Assembly (NCBI RefSeq): GCF_002117935.1
Contig: NZ_BDJE01000036.1
Coordinates: 1 to 64,000, forward strand
Reading direction: 5' to 3'
DNA from: Nocardioides sp. PD653-B2
GTDB lineage: Bacteria > Actinomycetota > Actinomycetes > Propionibacteriales > Nocardioidaceae
Length of the DNA: 64,000 nt
Under the pieces are notes generated by a model, which did no database searches, was not told the origin of the DNA, and saw only the letters and a list, made by a program, of their open reading frames with translations. This document shows, one piece after another, positions 1 through 8,708 of the stretch (the first letter of the stretch is position 1; each line of letters opens with the position of its first letter). The translations under genes were made by a program, and so were the position numbers.

Positions 1-729
1 GCCGTCGCCGAGCTGCTCGACATCGCCGGGGTCAGCTTCGGGGTCCTCGGCAACGGCGAGACCTGCACCGGCGACCCCGCCCGCCGCGCCGGCAACGAGT
101 TCGTCTTCCAAGGCCTCGCCCAGCAGAACGCCGAGACCTTCACCGAGTACCGGGTCAAGAAGGTCGTCTCGACCTGCGCGCACTGCTTCAACACCCTCAA
201 GAACGAATACCAAGAGTTCGGCATCGAGCTCGAGGTCGTCCACCACACCCAGCTCCTCAACCGGCTCGTGCGCGAGGGCAAGCTCACCCCGATCAAGGAC
301 GGCGAGGGCGCCCACCAGCGCTCCATCACCTACCACGACCCCTGCTTCATCGGCCGCCACAACGGCGTCTACACCCCACCCCGCGAGCTCCTCGAGATCC
401 TCCCCGGGGCCGAGTTCGTCGAGATGGAACGCAACTCCGAGAAGTCCTTCTGCTGCGGCGCCGGCGGCGCCCGCATGTGGATGGAAGAGAACATCGGCGA
501 ACGCATCAACGTCAACCGCACCGTCGAGGCCATCAGCACCGGCGCCGACCAGATCGCCGTCGGCTGCCCCTTCTGCCGCGTCATGCTCTCCGACGGACTC
601 ACCGCCCAACAAGCCAAGGGCGAAGCACGCGAAGAAGTCGAGGTCCTCGACGTCGCCCAGATGCTCCTCGCCTCCGTCAAGGGCGAGGCAGGCGGGTCGC
701 TCGCGCGTTCAGCTCACGGATCGGCGTGA
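1..729 (+). CDS. (Fe-S)-binding oxidoreductase, CCG-domain C-terminal part (5' end outside window)
   Basis: The frame is open from base 1, so this is the C-terminal ~242 residues of a larger protein. It shows the cysteine-rich CCG repeats of heterodisulfide-reductase/glycolate-oxidase-type iron-sulfur subunits: STCAHC, YHDPC, KSFCCGAGG and GCPFC. Full-length actinobacterial relatives have N-terminal membrane and ferredoxin domains and are thought to pass electrons between a dehydrogenase and the quinone pool. The usual homology stops near DVAQMLLASVKGE. The last ~17 codons (ending SLARSAHGSA) are exactly antisense to the 3' end of the convergent gene at 677, so the native C-terminus was probably replaced at a junction. 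Confidence 0.85.
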   Translation, partial: AVAELLDIAGVSFGVLGNGETCTGDPARRAGNEFVFQGLAQQNAETFTEYRVKKVVSTCAHCFNTLKNEYQEFGIELEVVHHTQLLNRLVREGKLTPIKDGEGAHQRSITYHDPCFIGRHNGVYTPPRELLEILPGAEFVEMERNSEKSFCCGAGGARMWMEENIGERINVNRTVEAISTGADQIAVGCPFCRVMLSDGLTAQQAKGEAREEVEVLDVAQMLLASVKGEAGGSLARSAHGSA

Positions 730-1777
730 CGACGTCGGCGTACGGCTCGTCCCACGGGTCCTTCAGCCCCCAACCCCGCGCAGTGTTCTCGACATACCCG
801 CACCAGTGCCAGCCCAGGAACCAGGGCTCAGCGAGCAGGGGCTCGAGCGCGGCGATGTAGTCCGCGCCCCGGGCCGCCTGCGATTCCAGTGCACTCGTCC
901 GGTGCGGGTTGAGGGTGGTGGGCGTCCAGTTGCCGACATCGGCGAGGAGCACCGGCTTGCCGGTGTACTCGTGCCACGCCCGCAGGCGGCGCACCATCTC
1001 CTGGCGACCCTCCGCGGTCGGCTCCGGGAAGTACTGCACCGAGAGGACGTCGACGAAGTGCTTCATCGCGGTGAGTACCGCCCCGGGGATCCCCTTGTTC
1101 CCGTTGTAGCGGTCCCCGAGCACGAGGTGGTTCGGATCCGCGGCACGGATGTGCCTGGTGATGGTCTCGTAGTACCGGTAGGCGACGTCGTACAGCTTGA
1201 TGTTGCGGGACCGCTCGTCGAGGCCGCGCAGGATCGCGAAGTCGGCGCCGCTGGCGTGCGGCAGCCAGGCGGGGATGTCGACCAGGAAGTAGCCGATCAG
1301 GTTCTCGCTGTCGACGTGGTCCACGCAGATGCTGCGGGCGAGGTACTCGCAGTAGGCGTCGAACTCCTCGGAGTAGACGTCGGGGAACCACGGGTGTCCG
1401 TTCCAGTCCTCGATCTCCGAGACGCGGATCTGGACGACGTAGGGCATCCCCGACGAAATCAGGTCCGCCGCAGACCACGGCAGCGAGTGGCCGAGGTCGA
1501 TCGGCGCCCCGAACCAGTCGAGGGCCTCACCCCAGCCGCCGGTGACGTACTCCTGGGTCCAGCCGATCGTGTTGAAGCCCCAGGAGCGGAGGTCCTCGAC
1601 GACGCCGTCGGCGATCCACGACCGGCGCGAGCCGTACCGCTGCTTCCACAGGTCGTGGTTGTGGGTGTACTTCAGGTTCGTCTCGTCGACGTGGTTGAGG
1701 CCGACGCTGACGAACGGCTCGCCCTGCGGGTCGACCAGGGTCCATGCGCCGTCGCTGTGGCTCAGTCGGAACGTCAT
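677..1777 (-). CDS. TIM-barrel glycoside-hydrolase-like protein, paralogue 1 (agarase-like fold)
   Basis: 366 aa, cytoplasmic (no signal peptide), last gene of a three-gene operon of paralogues. The ATG at 1777 is chosen because ATGA overlaps the stop of the upstream gene and GGAAGG precedes it; the longer frame upstream is antisense noise. The fold signature is that of clan GH-A agarase-like proteins: FVSVGLNHVDE near the N-terminus, then LRSWGFNTIGWTQEY, NLIGYFLVDIPAW after beta-4 and GKPVLLADVGNW near the C-terminus. At the two positions where retaining enzymes of this clan carry catalytic glutamates, aspartates appear instead. It is very close to the paralogue at 2954-4126. Substrate is unknown; the context suggests plant oligosaccharides. 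Confidence 0.6.
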   Translation of the reverse strand: MTFRLSHSDGAWTLVDPQGEPFVSVGLNHVDETNLKYTHNHDLWKQRYGSRRSWIADGVVEDLRSWGFNTIGWTQEYVTGGWGEALDWFGAPIDLGHSLPWSAADLISSGMPYVVQIRVSEIEDWNGHPWFPDVYSEEFDAYCEYLARSICVDHVDSENLIGYFLVDIPAWLPHASGADFAILRGLDERSRNIKLYDVAYRYYETITRHIRAADPNHLVLGDRYNGNKGIPGAVLTAMKHFVDVLSVQYFPEPTAEGRQEMVRRLRAWHEYTGKPVLLADVGNWTPTTLNPHRTSALESQAARGADYIAALEPLLAEPWFLGWHWCGYVENTARGWGLKDPWDEPYADVVTPIRELNARATRLPRP

Positions 1778-2961
1778 CGCGCTGCACCTTCCGTTCGGTG
1801 GGACCGCTTGCTCACGGCGGCGTCCAGGTTCGCGTACAGATGCGAGTTGAAGTCCTGCATGATCTCGGTGCATTCGTACGGTTCGTCGAAGCGACTCTTG
1901 AGTCCGTACTTGCGCACCTTGTTCTGCATGAAGCTGCACCAGCCCCAGCCCACGACATAGCCCGAGGCGTAGGCCTTCTCGACCATCTCCACGTAGGCCT
2001 CGCCGCGCTCCTTCTCGTCCTGGACCCGCAGCTTCTCCCACCCTCCCTCGAACAGCGGGTCGTCCCGCGTCAGGAGGTCGTTGGGCGCCACGAACGCCGA
2101 GTCCGAGAGGAAGACCGGCTTGTCGCAGAGGCGCTGCCACGCGTCGAGGCTCTCCCGCATGATGTCGAACGGGTGGTACCAGTTCACCGAAAGGACATCG
2201 ACGTACTCCCCCATCTCGGTGAAGACCACGGGCGGCGGCTCGGACGGTCCCGTCGGCAGCGTGTCCGCCCCCTCCACCAGGTCACCGAAGATCAGGTGGT
2301 CCGGGTCGTAGCGTCGGATGGCGTCGTGCGTGACCTGGTAGTAGCGACGAACGACGCGCCGCAGCGCCTCGTGGTCGTCCAAACCCTCCAGTGAGGGCGT
2401 GACCTCGCGGAACCGGGCGATGTCCCAGTGCGGCCGCGCGGTGTAGGCGTAGCCCACGAGGTTCGGGTCGTCGGCCAGCGGGGCACACCAGTACCGCGCC
2501 TGGTAGTCGCACCAGTCCTCGAAGTCCGTGCCGAAGACGTCCTTGTAGACCGCCTGTTGGTTCCATCGCTCGAAGCTGAGGAAGTCGATGTGCGGGATGT
2601 AGGGGAACCCGCTGCCGCGGTACTCGTCGGGCGTCCACTCCGGCGAGTGCCGCATCTGCGGGCTGACCCATTGCTTGGTCCAGGCCAGCGCGTTGAACCC
2701 CCACCCGCGCAGGGATGCGACGACGCAGTCGGAGATCCACGAGGAGCGGGACCCGTACCGCTCCCGGTACACGTCGATGCTCTCGGCGTACTTGAGCGCC
2801 GAGTCGTCGACATGCGCGATGCCGACGATGAAGAAGGGGTGGCCCTCGGGTGTCACCAGCCGCCAGCCGCTGTCGGACTTCTCGGTGCGGAAGAACCCCG
2901 TCGCAGCCAGCTGGGTCCGCAGGTCGCCGCCGTAGCGGTCGAAGCCGTCGCGCTCAGCCAT
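1774..2961 (-). CDS. TIM-barrel glycoside-hydrolase-like protein, paralogue 2 (divergent)
   Basis: 395 aa, cytoplasmic, middle gene of the operon. It overlaps its upstream neighbour by 8 bp and its downstream neighbour by 4 bp (ATGA), so translation is probably coupled. It aligns with its neighbours over the whole length (FFIVGIAHVDD, LRGWGFNALAWTKQW, NLVGYAYTARPHW, DKPVFLSDSAFVAPN) but is clearly more divergent. The GYFLVDIPAW segment reads GYAYTARPHW and the GNW segment reads SAFVAP, so any substrate or active-site chemistry probably differs. A role as a heteromeric or non-hydrolytic partner is possible. The function is not recognised beyond the TIM-barrel family resemblance. Confidence 0.55.
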   Translation of the reverse strand: MAERDGFDRYGGDLRTQLAATGFFRTEKSDSGWRLVTPEGHPFFIVGIAHVDDSALKYAESIDVYRERYGSRSSWISDCVVASLRGWGFNALAWTKQWVSPQMRHSPEWTPDEYRGSGFPYIPHIDFLSFERWNQQAVYKDVFGTDFEDWCDYQARYWCAPLADDPNLVGYAYTARPHWDIARFREVTPSLEGLDDHEALRRVVRRYYQVTHDAIRRYDPDHLIFGDLVEGADTLPTGPSEPPPVVFTEMGEYVDVLSVNWYHPFDIMRESLDAWQRLCDKPVFLSDSAFVAPNDLLTRDDPLFEGGWEKLRVQDEKERGEAYVEMVEKAYASGYVVGWGWCSFMQNKVRKYGLKSRFDEPYECTEIMQDFNSHLYANLDAAVSKRSHRTEGAAR

Positions 2962-4126
2962 CGGCCTGCTCCCGCCCGCGCTCGTGGACCGCGACGTTGA
3001 AGTCCCGCATCCGGCTCACGAGGTCGTCGTAGGGCTCGTCCCACGGGTCCTTGACGCCCCAGCCGCGCCCACCGACGTTCTCGACGTAGCCGCACCAGTG
3101 CCATCCGACGAGCCACGGCTCGTCGACGATCGCCCCGATCGCCGCCACGTAGTCCTCACCCCGCTCCGCCTGGTTCTCCAGGCCGCTGACCCGATGGGGG
3201 TTCAGCTCGGTGGGTGCCCAGTTGCCGAGGTCCGCGTTGATCACCGGCTTGCCGGTGATCTCATGCCAGCGCGCCAGGTCCTCGCGCATCCCTTGGCGTG
3301 ACGCCTCGGTCGGCTCGGTGAAGTACTGCACCGAGAACACGTCCACGTGGGGTTGCATCGCACGGAGCACGGCCTCCGGGATGCCCTTGTTGCCGTTGTA
3401 GCGGTCGCCGAGCACGAGGTGGTTCGGGTCGTAGCGCCGGATGTGCCGCGTGATCGTCTCGTAGTACCGGCTCGCGACGTCGTACAGCTTCTGGTTGCGA
3501 GCGTCCCCGTGGAGACCCTTGAGCTGGGGGAAGTCATCGCCCGCCGCATGCGGGAGCCAGGCCGGGATGTCAACGAGGAAGTAGCCGATCAGGTTCGGGT
3601 CGTCGGCATGGTCGAAGCAGATCGATCGCGCCAGGTAGTCGCAGTACACGTCGAAGTCGTCGGAGTACACGTCCTTGAACGACGGATAGCCGTTCCAGTC
3701 CTCGATCTCCTGGACGCGAAGCTGGAGCACGTACGGCATGTTGGCGGTCCGGAAGTCGGCAGCACCCCAGGGCGCCGTCGAGTGGCCGAGGTCGATCGGG
3801 TCTCCGAACCAGTCCAGGGCCGTGCCCCAACCGCCGCTGATGTACTCCTGGGTCCAACCCACGGTGTTGAAGCCCCAGGACCGCAGGTCGTGGACGACGC
3901 CGCGGCGGATCCACGTGTCCCGGTCTCCGTACCGATCCCGCCAGATGGCGGCGTTGTGGGGGAACTTCAGGTTGGACTCGTCGACGTGGTTCATGCCGAT
4001 GCTGACGAAGGCCGCACCGTCGGGGTCCACCAGGAACCAGCGTCCGGCGGACTGCTCCACCCGGAAGAAGCCTGTCGCTGGGAACCGCCGCCCGGCGTCC
4101 CCGCCGTAGGCACTGAACTCTGTCAT
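2954..4126 (-). CDS. TIM-barrel glycoside-hydrolase-like protein, paralogue 3 (operon head)
   Basis: 390 aa, first gene of the leftward operon, start ATG at 4126 preceded by AGAAGGG. Motifs are FVSIGMNHVDESNLKF, LRSWGFNTVGWTQEY, DPNLIGYFLVDIPAW (D186) and GKPVINADLGNW (D299), with the conserved C-terminal WHWCGYVENVGGRGWGVKDPWDEPYDD. No signal peptide or membrane segment is seen. The general shape matches GH50/agarase-like clan GH-A enzymes, but the expected Asn-Glu acid/base and Glu nucleophile are not found at the matching places. A divergent MarR gene starts 97 bp away and probably controls it. Product name is inferred from the fold, not from a characterised homologue. Confidence 0.6.
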   Translation of the reverse strand: MTEFSAYGGDAGRRFPATGFFRVEQSAGRWFLVDPDGAAFVSIGMNHVDESNLKFPHNAAIWRDRYGDRDTWIRRGVVHDLRSWGFNTVGWTQEYISGGWGTALDWFGDPIDLGHSTAPWGAADFRTANMPYVLQLRVQEIEDWNGYPSFKDVYSDDFDVYCDYLARSICFDHADDPNLIGYFLVDIPAWLPHAAGDDFPQLKGLHGDARNQKLYDVASRYYETITRHIRRYDPNHLVLGDRYNGNKGIPEAVLRAMQPHVDVFSVQYFTEPTEASRQGMREDLARWHEITGKPVINADLGNWAPTELNPHRVSGLENQAERGEDYVAAIGAIVDEPWLVGWHWCGYVENVGGRGWGVKDPWDEPYDDLVSRMRDFNVAVHERGREQADG

Positions 4127-4222
4127 GAGCCGATCCGCCCTTCTGTCTGACCGAGAACGTTTTATGTCGCTTCAGGACAGAAACAGTTCCACAAGACGTG
4201 TGCGCAGTGCAATGATTTCGAC
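4127..4222. promoter_or_regulatory. Divergent promoter region between the TIM-barrel operon and marR
   Basis: This 96-bp gap must hold the start signals for both the leftward operon and the rightward MarR gene. It contains a loose inverted repeat, TCTGTCTGA at the left and CAGGACAGA about 20 bp to the right, that could bind the MarR dimer. An AT-rich stretch (ACGTTTTATG) lies between the arms. No strong consensus -35/-10 pair was found for either direction. The assignment is inferred from position. Confidence 0.35.
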
Positions 4223-4756
4223 GTGCACGAATTCGACAGCTCCGCGGCACCACCGTTCGCCGCCGCGGTCCGCAGCGTTCTCACCGCCAGTCGAGCCCTC
4301 GTGGCGGTGAGCGCCCGGTCGCTGGCAGCTCTGGGCGAGGAGGTCACGCTTCCGGAATACCGCGCTCTGGTCCTCCTCGCACGGACCGGCGGGAGTCGCG
4401 TCATCGACCTCGCCGGCGCCATGTCGCTCAACCCGTCGACCGTCTCGAGGATGTGCGACCGACTGCTCCGCAAGGGCCTGGTCTCGCGCACCTCGGAGGA
4501 GAGCGACCGGCGCGCAGTGCGGTTGACGTTGACCGAGACCGGCCGCGCCCTGGTCGACGAGGTGACGCGCGCCCGCACCGTCGAGATCGAATCGATCGTC
4601 GCGCGGGTCTCCCCCGCCCACCGGGCCCTCCTGGTCGCCGGCTTCCAGGCCTTCGCCGACGCCGCCGGCGAGGTCGGTGATGACCTGTGGCCCACCGCGG
4701 TACTGGGATGGCTCCCCCTGCCCGGAGATTCCTCGGCGCCGGGAGAGGGCGGCTGA
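4223..4756 (+). CDS. MarR family transcriptional regulator
   Basis: 177 aa with a GTG start. It has the MarR winged-helix domain: the recognition helix region is LAGAMSLNPSTVSRMCDRLLRKGLVSR and the wing is SEESDRRAVRLTLTETG, flanked by dimerisation helices. Family members are usually repressors released by small ligands. The gene is divergent from the three-gene TIM-barrel operon and is the obvious local regulator for it. The tail after about residue 155 (WLPLPGDSSAPGEGG) is low-complexity. It is convergent with the GH43 gene. Confidence 0.85.
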   Translation: MHEFDSSAAPPFAAAVRSVLTASRALVAVSARSLAALGEEVTLPEYRALVLLARTGGSRVIDLAGAMSLNPSTVSRMCDRLLRKGLVSRTSEESDRRAVRLTLTETGRALVDEVTRARTVEIESIVARVSPAHRALLVAGFQAFADAAGEVGDDLWPTAVLGWLPLPGDSSAPGEGG

Positions 4757-4827
4757 GCGGCTCGGCCGAGGGCGGTGGCGGTGGCGGGCCATGCGTCGCA
4801 CCACTGGCCGGCAGCCGGTAGCGCTCG

Positions 4828-6387
4828 TCAGCTGCTGCGGGCGCCTGCCGGGTTCCCGGTCGGTCCGGGTTCGTAGTCGAACCAGTCGAACGCGCAGACG
4901 CCGCGCTCGGCGACCATCCCGATCACCCGGCCGGTGAAGCCGCCGGCCACCTCGGTGGAGAAGTAGCGGCCGTCGAGCTCGGCGAGGACCTCGACGACGC
5001 CGTCCCGCTCGACCGCCAACCGCACCACGTCCGGGCCCGGTAGCTCGCCCAGGCCGCCGGGCACGACGGCGTGCGGTGACACGTCGACGACGAGGACGGC
5101 CTCCTCCTCCCAGGCACGGGCAGCCACCTCGACCTCCGCAGGGCCGATCCGGGCCCGGCAGACGACCCGGCCGTCGCCGACGAGGATGGCGACGTGGTGC
5201 CGCTCGTCGATGCGGACCGCCAGGCCGCCCACCCCGCGCCGGGCGTCGACGCGGGTCCGGATGCGGCAGGCGAGGTGCTGCTGGCGGCGCCCGACGAACG
5301 CGGGGCGCGACCCGTCGAGACCGTCGTCGGTGGCCGAGAGCACGAGCCAGCCCGGCCGCTGCGAGGTCGAGGCGAAGGACTCCGGACGGCTGCGCGGGGA
5401 CACCCACACCGGCGCCAACGCAGGCTCGTCGAAGTCGTCGCGGACCGTCTCGTCGTCGCGGGCGTCGACGGCCCAGGACACGTCGACGTGATCCTCCACC
5501 GGTGCCGGGACGGGCCAGCCGCCGCGGAAGTCGACCGGGGTCAGGAAGGTCTCACGCCCGAGCACATGGAACTGGGGCGTGCCTCCACGAGGCCGCACTC
5601 CGAGCACCAGCGCCCACCACGTGCCGTCCGGCGCGCGGACCAGGTCCGCGTGGCCCGTGCTCTGGATCGGCCGCTGCGTGCTGCGGTGGCTGAGCACGGG
5701 ATTGTCGGGACATCCCTCGAAGGGGCCTCCCGGCCGGCGAGCGCGGGCGACGGAGACCGCATGGCCGCGCTCCGTGCCGCCCTCCGCGATGAGCAGGTAC
5801 CACCAGTCGTCGACGTGGTACAGGTGCGGCGCCTCGGGGTAGGCCAGCCCCGACCCCGACCAGATCGGTCGCGGCTCCTCCAGGAGCAGCCCCTCCTCCG
5901 GGTCCACGCGAGCCTGCAGGATCTGGTGGAGGTAGGTGCCGTCGGGCTCGGTGCCGGCCCAGGTGAGCCAGCACTCGTCGCCGTCCCAGGCCAGGTCCGG
6001 GTCGATTCCCCACGCCCCCGCCACGGGGACCGGGTCCGACCAGGGACCGGTGGCGCTCGGCGAGGAGAGGATCACCACCTCGGGGCGCGAGGTGAGGCTG
6101 GTCGCGATCCAGAACCGCCCGCCGTGGTGCCGCAGCACCGGGGCGAACACCCCGCCGGATGCCGGCACGGTCGACAGGTCGACCTGGCCGGGCCGTTGGA
6201 GCGCATGGCCGATCGGATGCCACCGGACCAGGTCCCGGCTGTGGAAGAGCGGCAACCCCGGGAGGTACTCGAACGACGAGCAGGCGAGGTAGTAGTCCGC
6301 GCCCACACGACACACCGACGGATCCGGGTAGAAGCCCGGCAGCACCGGGTTCGGCCAACGGCTCCCGCCACCCCGGACCCCGGTCAC
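4828..6387 (-). CDS. Glycoside hydrolase family 43 (alpha-L-arabinofuranosidase or beta-xylosidase)
   Basis: 519 aa, last gene of the seven-gene transporter/hydrolase operon. The GTG at 6387 overlaps the stop of the upstream GH31 gene (GTGA), which decides the start. The five-bladed beta-propeller begins at once with NPVLPGFYPDPS, where D22 is the expected general base. WGIDPDLAWD carries the pKa-modulating Asp and YPEAPHLYHVDDWWYLL the catalytic acid Glu. The last ~190 residues form the concanavalin-like beta-xylosidase C-terminal domain typical of two-domain GH43 enzymes. No signal peptide, so it acts on imported oligosaccharides. The sequence alone does not separate arabinofuranosidase from xylosidase; arabinose genes nearby favour the former. 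Confidence 0.85.
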   Translation of the reverse strand: MTGVRGGGSRWPNPVLPGFYPDPSVCRVGADYYLACSSFEYLPGLPLFHSRDLVRWHPIGHALQRPGQVDLSTVPASGGVFAPVLRHHGGRFWIATSLTSRPEVVILSSPSATGPWSDPVPVAGAWGIDPDLAWDGDECWLTWAGTEPDGTYLHQILQARVDPEEGLLLEEPRPIWSGSGLAYPEAPHLYHVDDWWYLLIAEGGTERGHAVSVARARRPGGPFEGCPDNPVLSHRSTQRPIQSTGHADLVRAPDGTWWALVLGVRPRGGTPQFHVLGRETFLTPVDFRGGWPVPAPVEDHVDVSWAVDARDDETVRDDFDEPALAPVWVSPRSRPESFASTSQRPGWLVLSATDDGLDGSRPAFVGRRQQHLACRIRTRVDARRGVGGLAVRIDERHHVAILVGDGRVVCRARIGPAEVEVAARAWEEEAVLVVDVSPHAVVPGGLGELPGPDVVRLAVERDGVVEVLAELDGRYFSTEVAGGFTGRVIGMVAERGVCAFDWFDYEPGPTGNPAGARSS

Positions 6388-8708
6388 GACGAGACGAGCC
6401 GCATCCGCACGGTGGCGTCCGCGCGGAGCGGGCTGACGAGCAGGCCACGTTCCTCGACGGTCGCCGACGCGTCGAGCAGCTCGGCCACCTCGTCGACGCC
6501 GGCCAGCAGCACCCGCCACTGAGGAGAGCCGACGCCCTGGACCTCGAGCCAGTCGCCGGCACGACGGACGACGAAGGTCGCCGGGTCTCCCTGTCGGGGC
6601 GCCGGCACCGACACCGTGCGCTCCCCCTCGACGGGGCCGAAGACCTCGAGCGTGACCCCGTCGCGGTAGTCGTACTCCGGCTCGTCGTCGCGGCCACCGA
6701 CCGGGATCACCGCTCCCGGCCGGACGAGGAGCGGCAGCGTGGCGAAACCGTGCCGCTCACGCACCCACCGTGGACCCTCGACCACGGCGCCGGTGAGGTA
6801 GTTGGTCCAGCGCCCCTCCGGCACGTAGAAGTCGACGTCGCCCTCGTCATCGAAGACCGGCGCGACGAGAAGGTCCGGTCCGAGCAGGTACTGCCGGTCC
6901 AGGCCCGGGCAGGCGGGGTCGTCGGGGAACTCCAGGACCATGGGCCGCAGCACCGGGATGCCCTCCTCGTGCGCCTCCCGCGCGGCTCCGTAGAGGTACG
7001 GCATCAGCCGCATCTTCAGGCGCGTGAAGCTGCGCAGCACCTCCACCGACTCCTCGTCGAAGATCCACGGCACCCGGTAGGACTCGCTGCCGTGCAACCG
7101 GCTGTGGGAGGACAGCAGCCCGAACGGCACCCAGCGCTTGTAGAGCGCGGGGGTCGGCGTCCCCTCGAAACCGCCGATGTCGGCGGTCCAGAAGCCGAAG
7201 CCCGACATCGCGAGCGACAGCCCGCCCCGCAGGGACTCCGCCATCGACACGTACGACGGCTCCGGGTCGCCGCCCCAGTGCAACGGGTACTGCTGGGAGC
7301 CGACCGTCGCCGACCTCGCGAAGACGACGGCGTCGTCGTCGCCACGTCGGGAGCGGATCGCCTCGACGACGGTGCGGTTGTAGAGCAGGGGGTAGTAGTT
7401 GTGCATCAGGTGCGGGTCGGAGCCGTCGTGCCACTCGACGTCGACGGGGATCTGCTCCCCGAAGTCGGTCTTGAAGCTGTCCACCCCCAGGTCGAGCAGT
7501 CCCTGCAGGTGGCCGGTGAACCAGTCCCGCGCCTGGGGGTTGGTGAAGTCCACGATGCCCATCCCGGCCTGCCACGTGTCCCACTGCCACACGTCCTCGG
7601 TGCCCGCGCGGCGCACCAGGTACCCGTGGTCGCGGGCCTCCTCGAAGAGGTCGGACTGCTGGGCGACGTAGGGGTTCATCCACACCGACACCCGCAGACC
7701 CCGCTGCTTGAGCCGGGCCAGCATCCCGGCGGGGTCCGGGAACGTGCGTCGGTTCCACCGGAAGTCGCAGAGGTGGAACTCCTGCATCCACAGGCTGTCG
7801 AAGTGGAAGACGCTGAGCGGGATGTCGCGGGCAGCCATCTCGTCGACGAGCCCGGAGACGGTCTCCTCGTCGTAGGACGTCGTGAACGACGTCGACAGCC
7901 ACAGGCCGAACGACCACGGCGGTGGCAGGCCCGGCCGCCCGGTGAGCGCGGTGTACTTGCGCAGGATGTCCTTGGGGTCGGGGCCGTAGATCACGAAGTA
8001 GCGCAGCACCTGCCCGGGCACGCTGAACTGGACCCGGGAGACGACCTCGGACCCGACCTCGAACGAGACCCGGTCGGCGGAGTCGACGAACACGCCGTAC
8101 CCCTGGTCGGTGAGGTAGAAGGGGATGTTCTTGTAGGCGAGCTCGCTGCTGGTGCCGCCGTCGTCGTTCCAGCAGTCGACCACCTGGCCGTTCTTGACGA
8201 AGGACGTGAACCTCTCGCCCAGGCCGTAGACCGACTCGCCCACTCCCAACGCGAGGCGGTCGAACGTGCGGACGCCGTCCTCGGTGCGCGCCCGCCCCAT
8301 GCACTTGCGGTCACTGGAGGTGAGGGTTTGTCCCCGTGCCCGGAAGCGAAGCGCCCAGTCGTCGCCGAGGTCGGCGTGCACCGACAGCTCTCCCGTCTGC
8401 AACACGGCCTCCGCCGCGTCGACCGTGATCTCGACGGGGTGGTCCGATCCCGACTGCAGCGCGAAGCGCGGGCCGCGCTCGCGCCCGCCGAGGTGGTTCG
8501 CGACGGTGACGGCGACCACGTCGGGCATCGGCGAGGAGCACTCGACGGTGACGACCGGACAGCTGACGGAGTCGCCGACGCCGCGGAGCCGCCGCGTGGG
8601 CACGTGCACCCGGAAGCTGCGCTCGGCGGGCACGACGTCGTACGCCGCGACCGCGTGGTCGAGCGTGACCTCCGGCCGGATGCGCCAGTAGCCGTCATTG
8701 AACTTCAT
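6384..8708 (-). CDS. yicI: Glycoside hydrolase family 31 alpha-xylosidase (YicI type)
   Basis: 774 aa, the same length class as E. coli YicI, and it opens with the typical MKFNDGYWRIRPEV. The nucleophile is D415 in DSFKTDFGEQIP and the acid/base is D481 in PLHWGGDPEPSY, one residue off the YicI numbering. Family members release alpha-D-xylose from the non-reducing end of xyloglucan-type oligosaccharides such as isoprimeverose. It has no signal peptide. It overlaps its upstream gene by 14 bp and its downstream gene by 4 bp, within the operon of a CUT1 transporter. Released xylose would need xylose isomerase and xylulokinase, which are not in this window. Confidence 0.9.
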   Translation of the reverse strand: MKFNDGYWRIRPEVTLDHAVAAYDVVPAERSFRVHVPTRRLRGVGDSVSCPVVTVECSSPMPDVVAVTVANHLGGRERGPRFALQSGSDHPVEITVDAAEAVLQTGELSVHADLGDDWALRFRARGQTLTSSDRKCMGRARTEDGVRTFDRLALGVGESVYGLGERFTSFVKNGQVVDCWNDDGGTSSELAYKNIPFYLTDQGYGVFVDSADRVSFEVGSEVVSRVQFSVPGQVLRYFVIYGPDPKDILRKYTALTGRPGLPPPWSFGLWLSTSFTTSYDEETVSGLVDEMAARDIPLSVFHFDSLWMQEFHLCDFRWNRRTFPDPAGMLARLKQRGLRVSVWMNPYVAQQSDLFEEARDHGYLVRRAGTEDVWQWDTWQAGMGIVDFTNPQARDWFTGHLQGLLDLGVDSFKTDFGEQIPVDVEWHDGSDPHLMHNYYPLLYNRTVVEAIRSRRGDDDAVVFARSATVGSQQYPLHWGGDPEPSYVSMAESLRGGLSLAMSGFGFWTADIGGFEGTPTPALYKRWVPFGLLSSHSRLHGSESYRVPWIFDEESVEVLRSFTRLKMRLMPYLYGAAREAHEEGIPVLRPMVLEFPDDPACPGLDRQYLLGPDLLVAPVFDDEGDVDFYVPEGRWTNYLTGAVVEGPRWVRERHGFATLPLLVRPGAVIPVGGRDDEPEYDYRDGVTLEVFGPVEGERTVSVPAPRQGDPATFVVRRAGDWLEVQGVGSPQWRVLLAGVDEVAELLDASATVEERGLLVSPLRADATVRMRLVSS

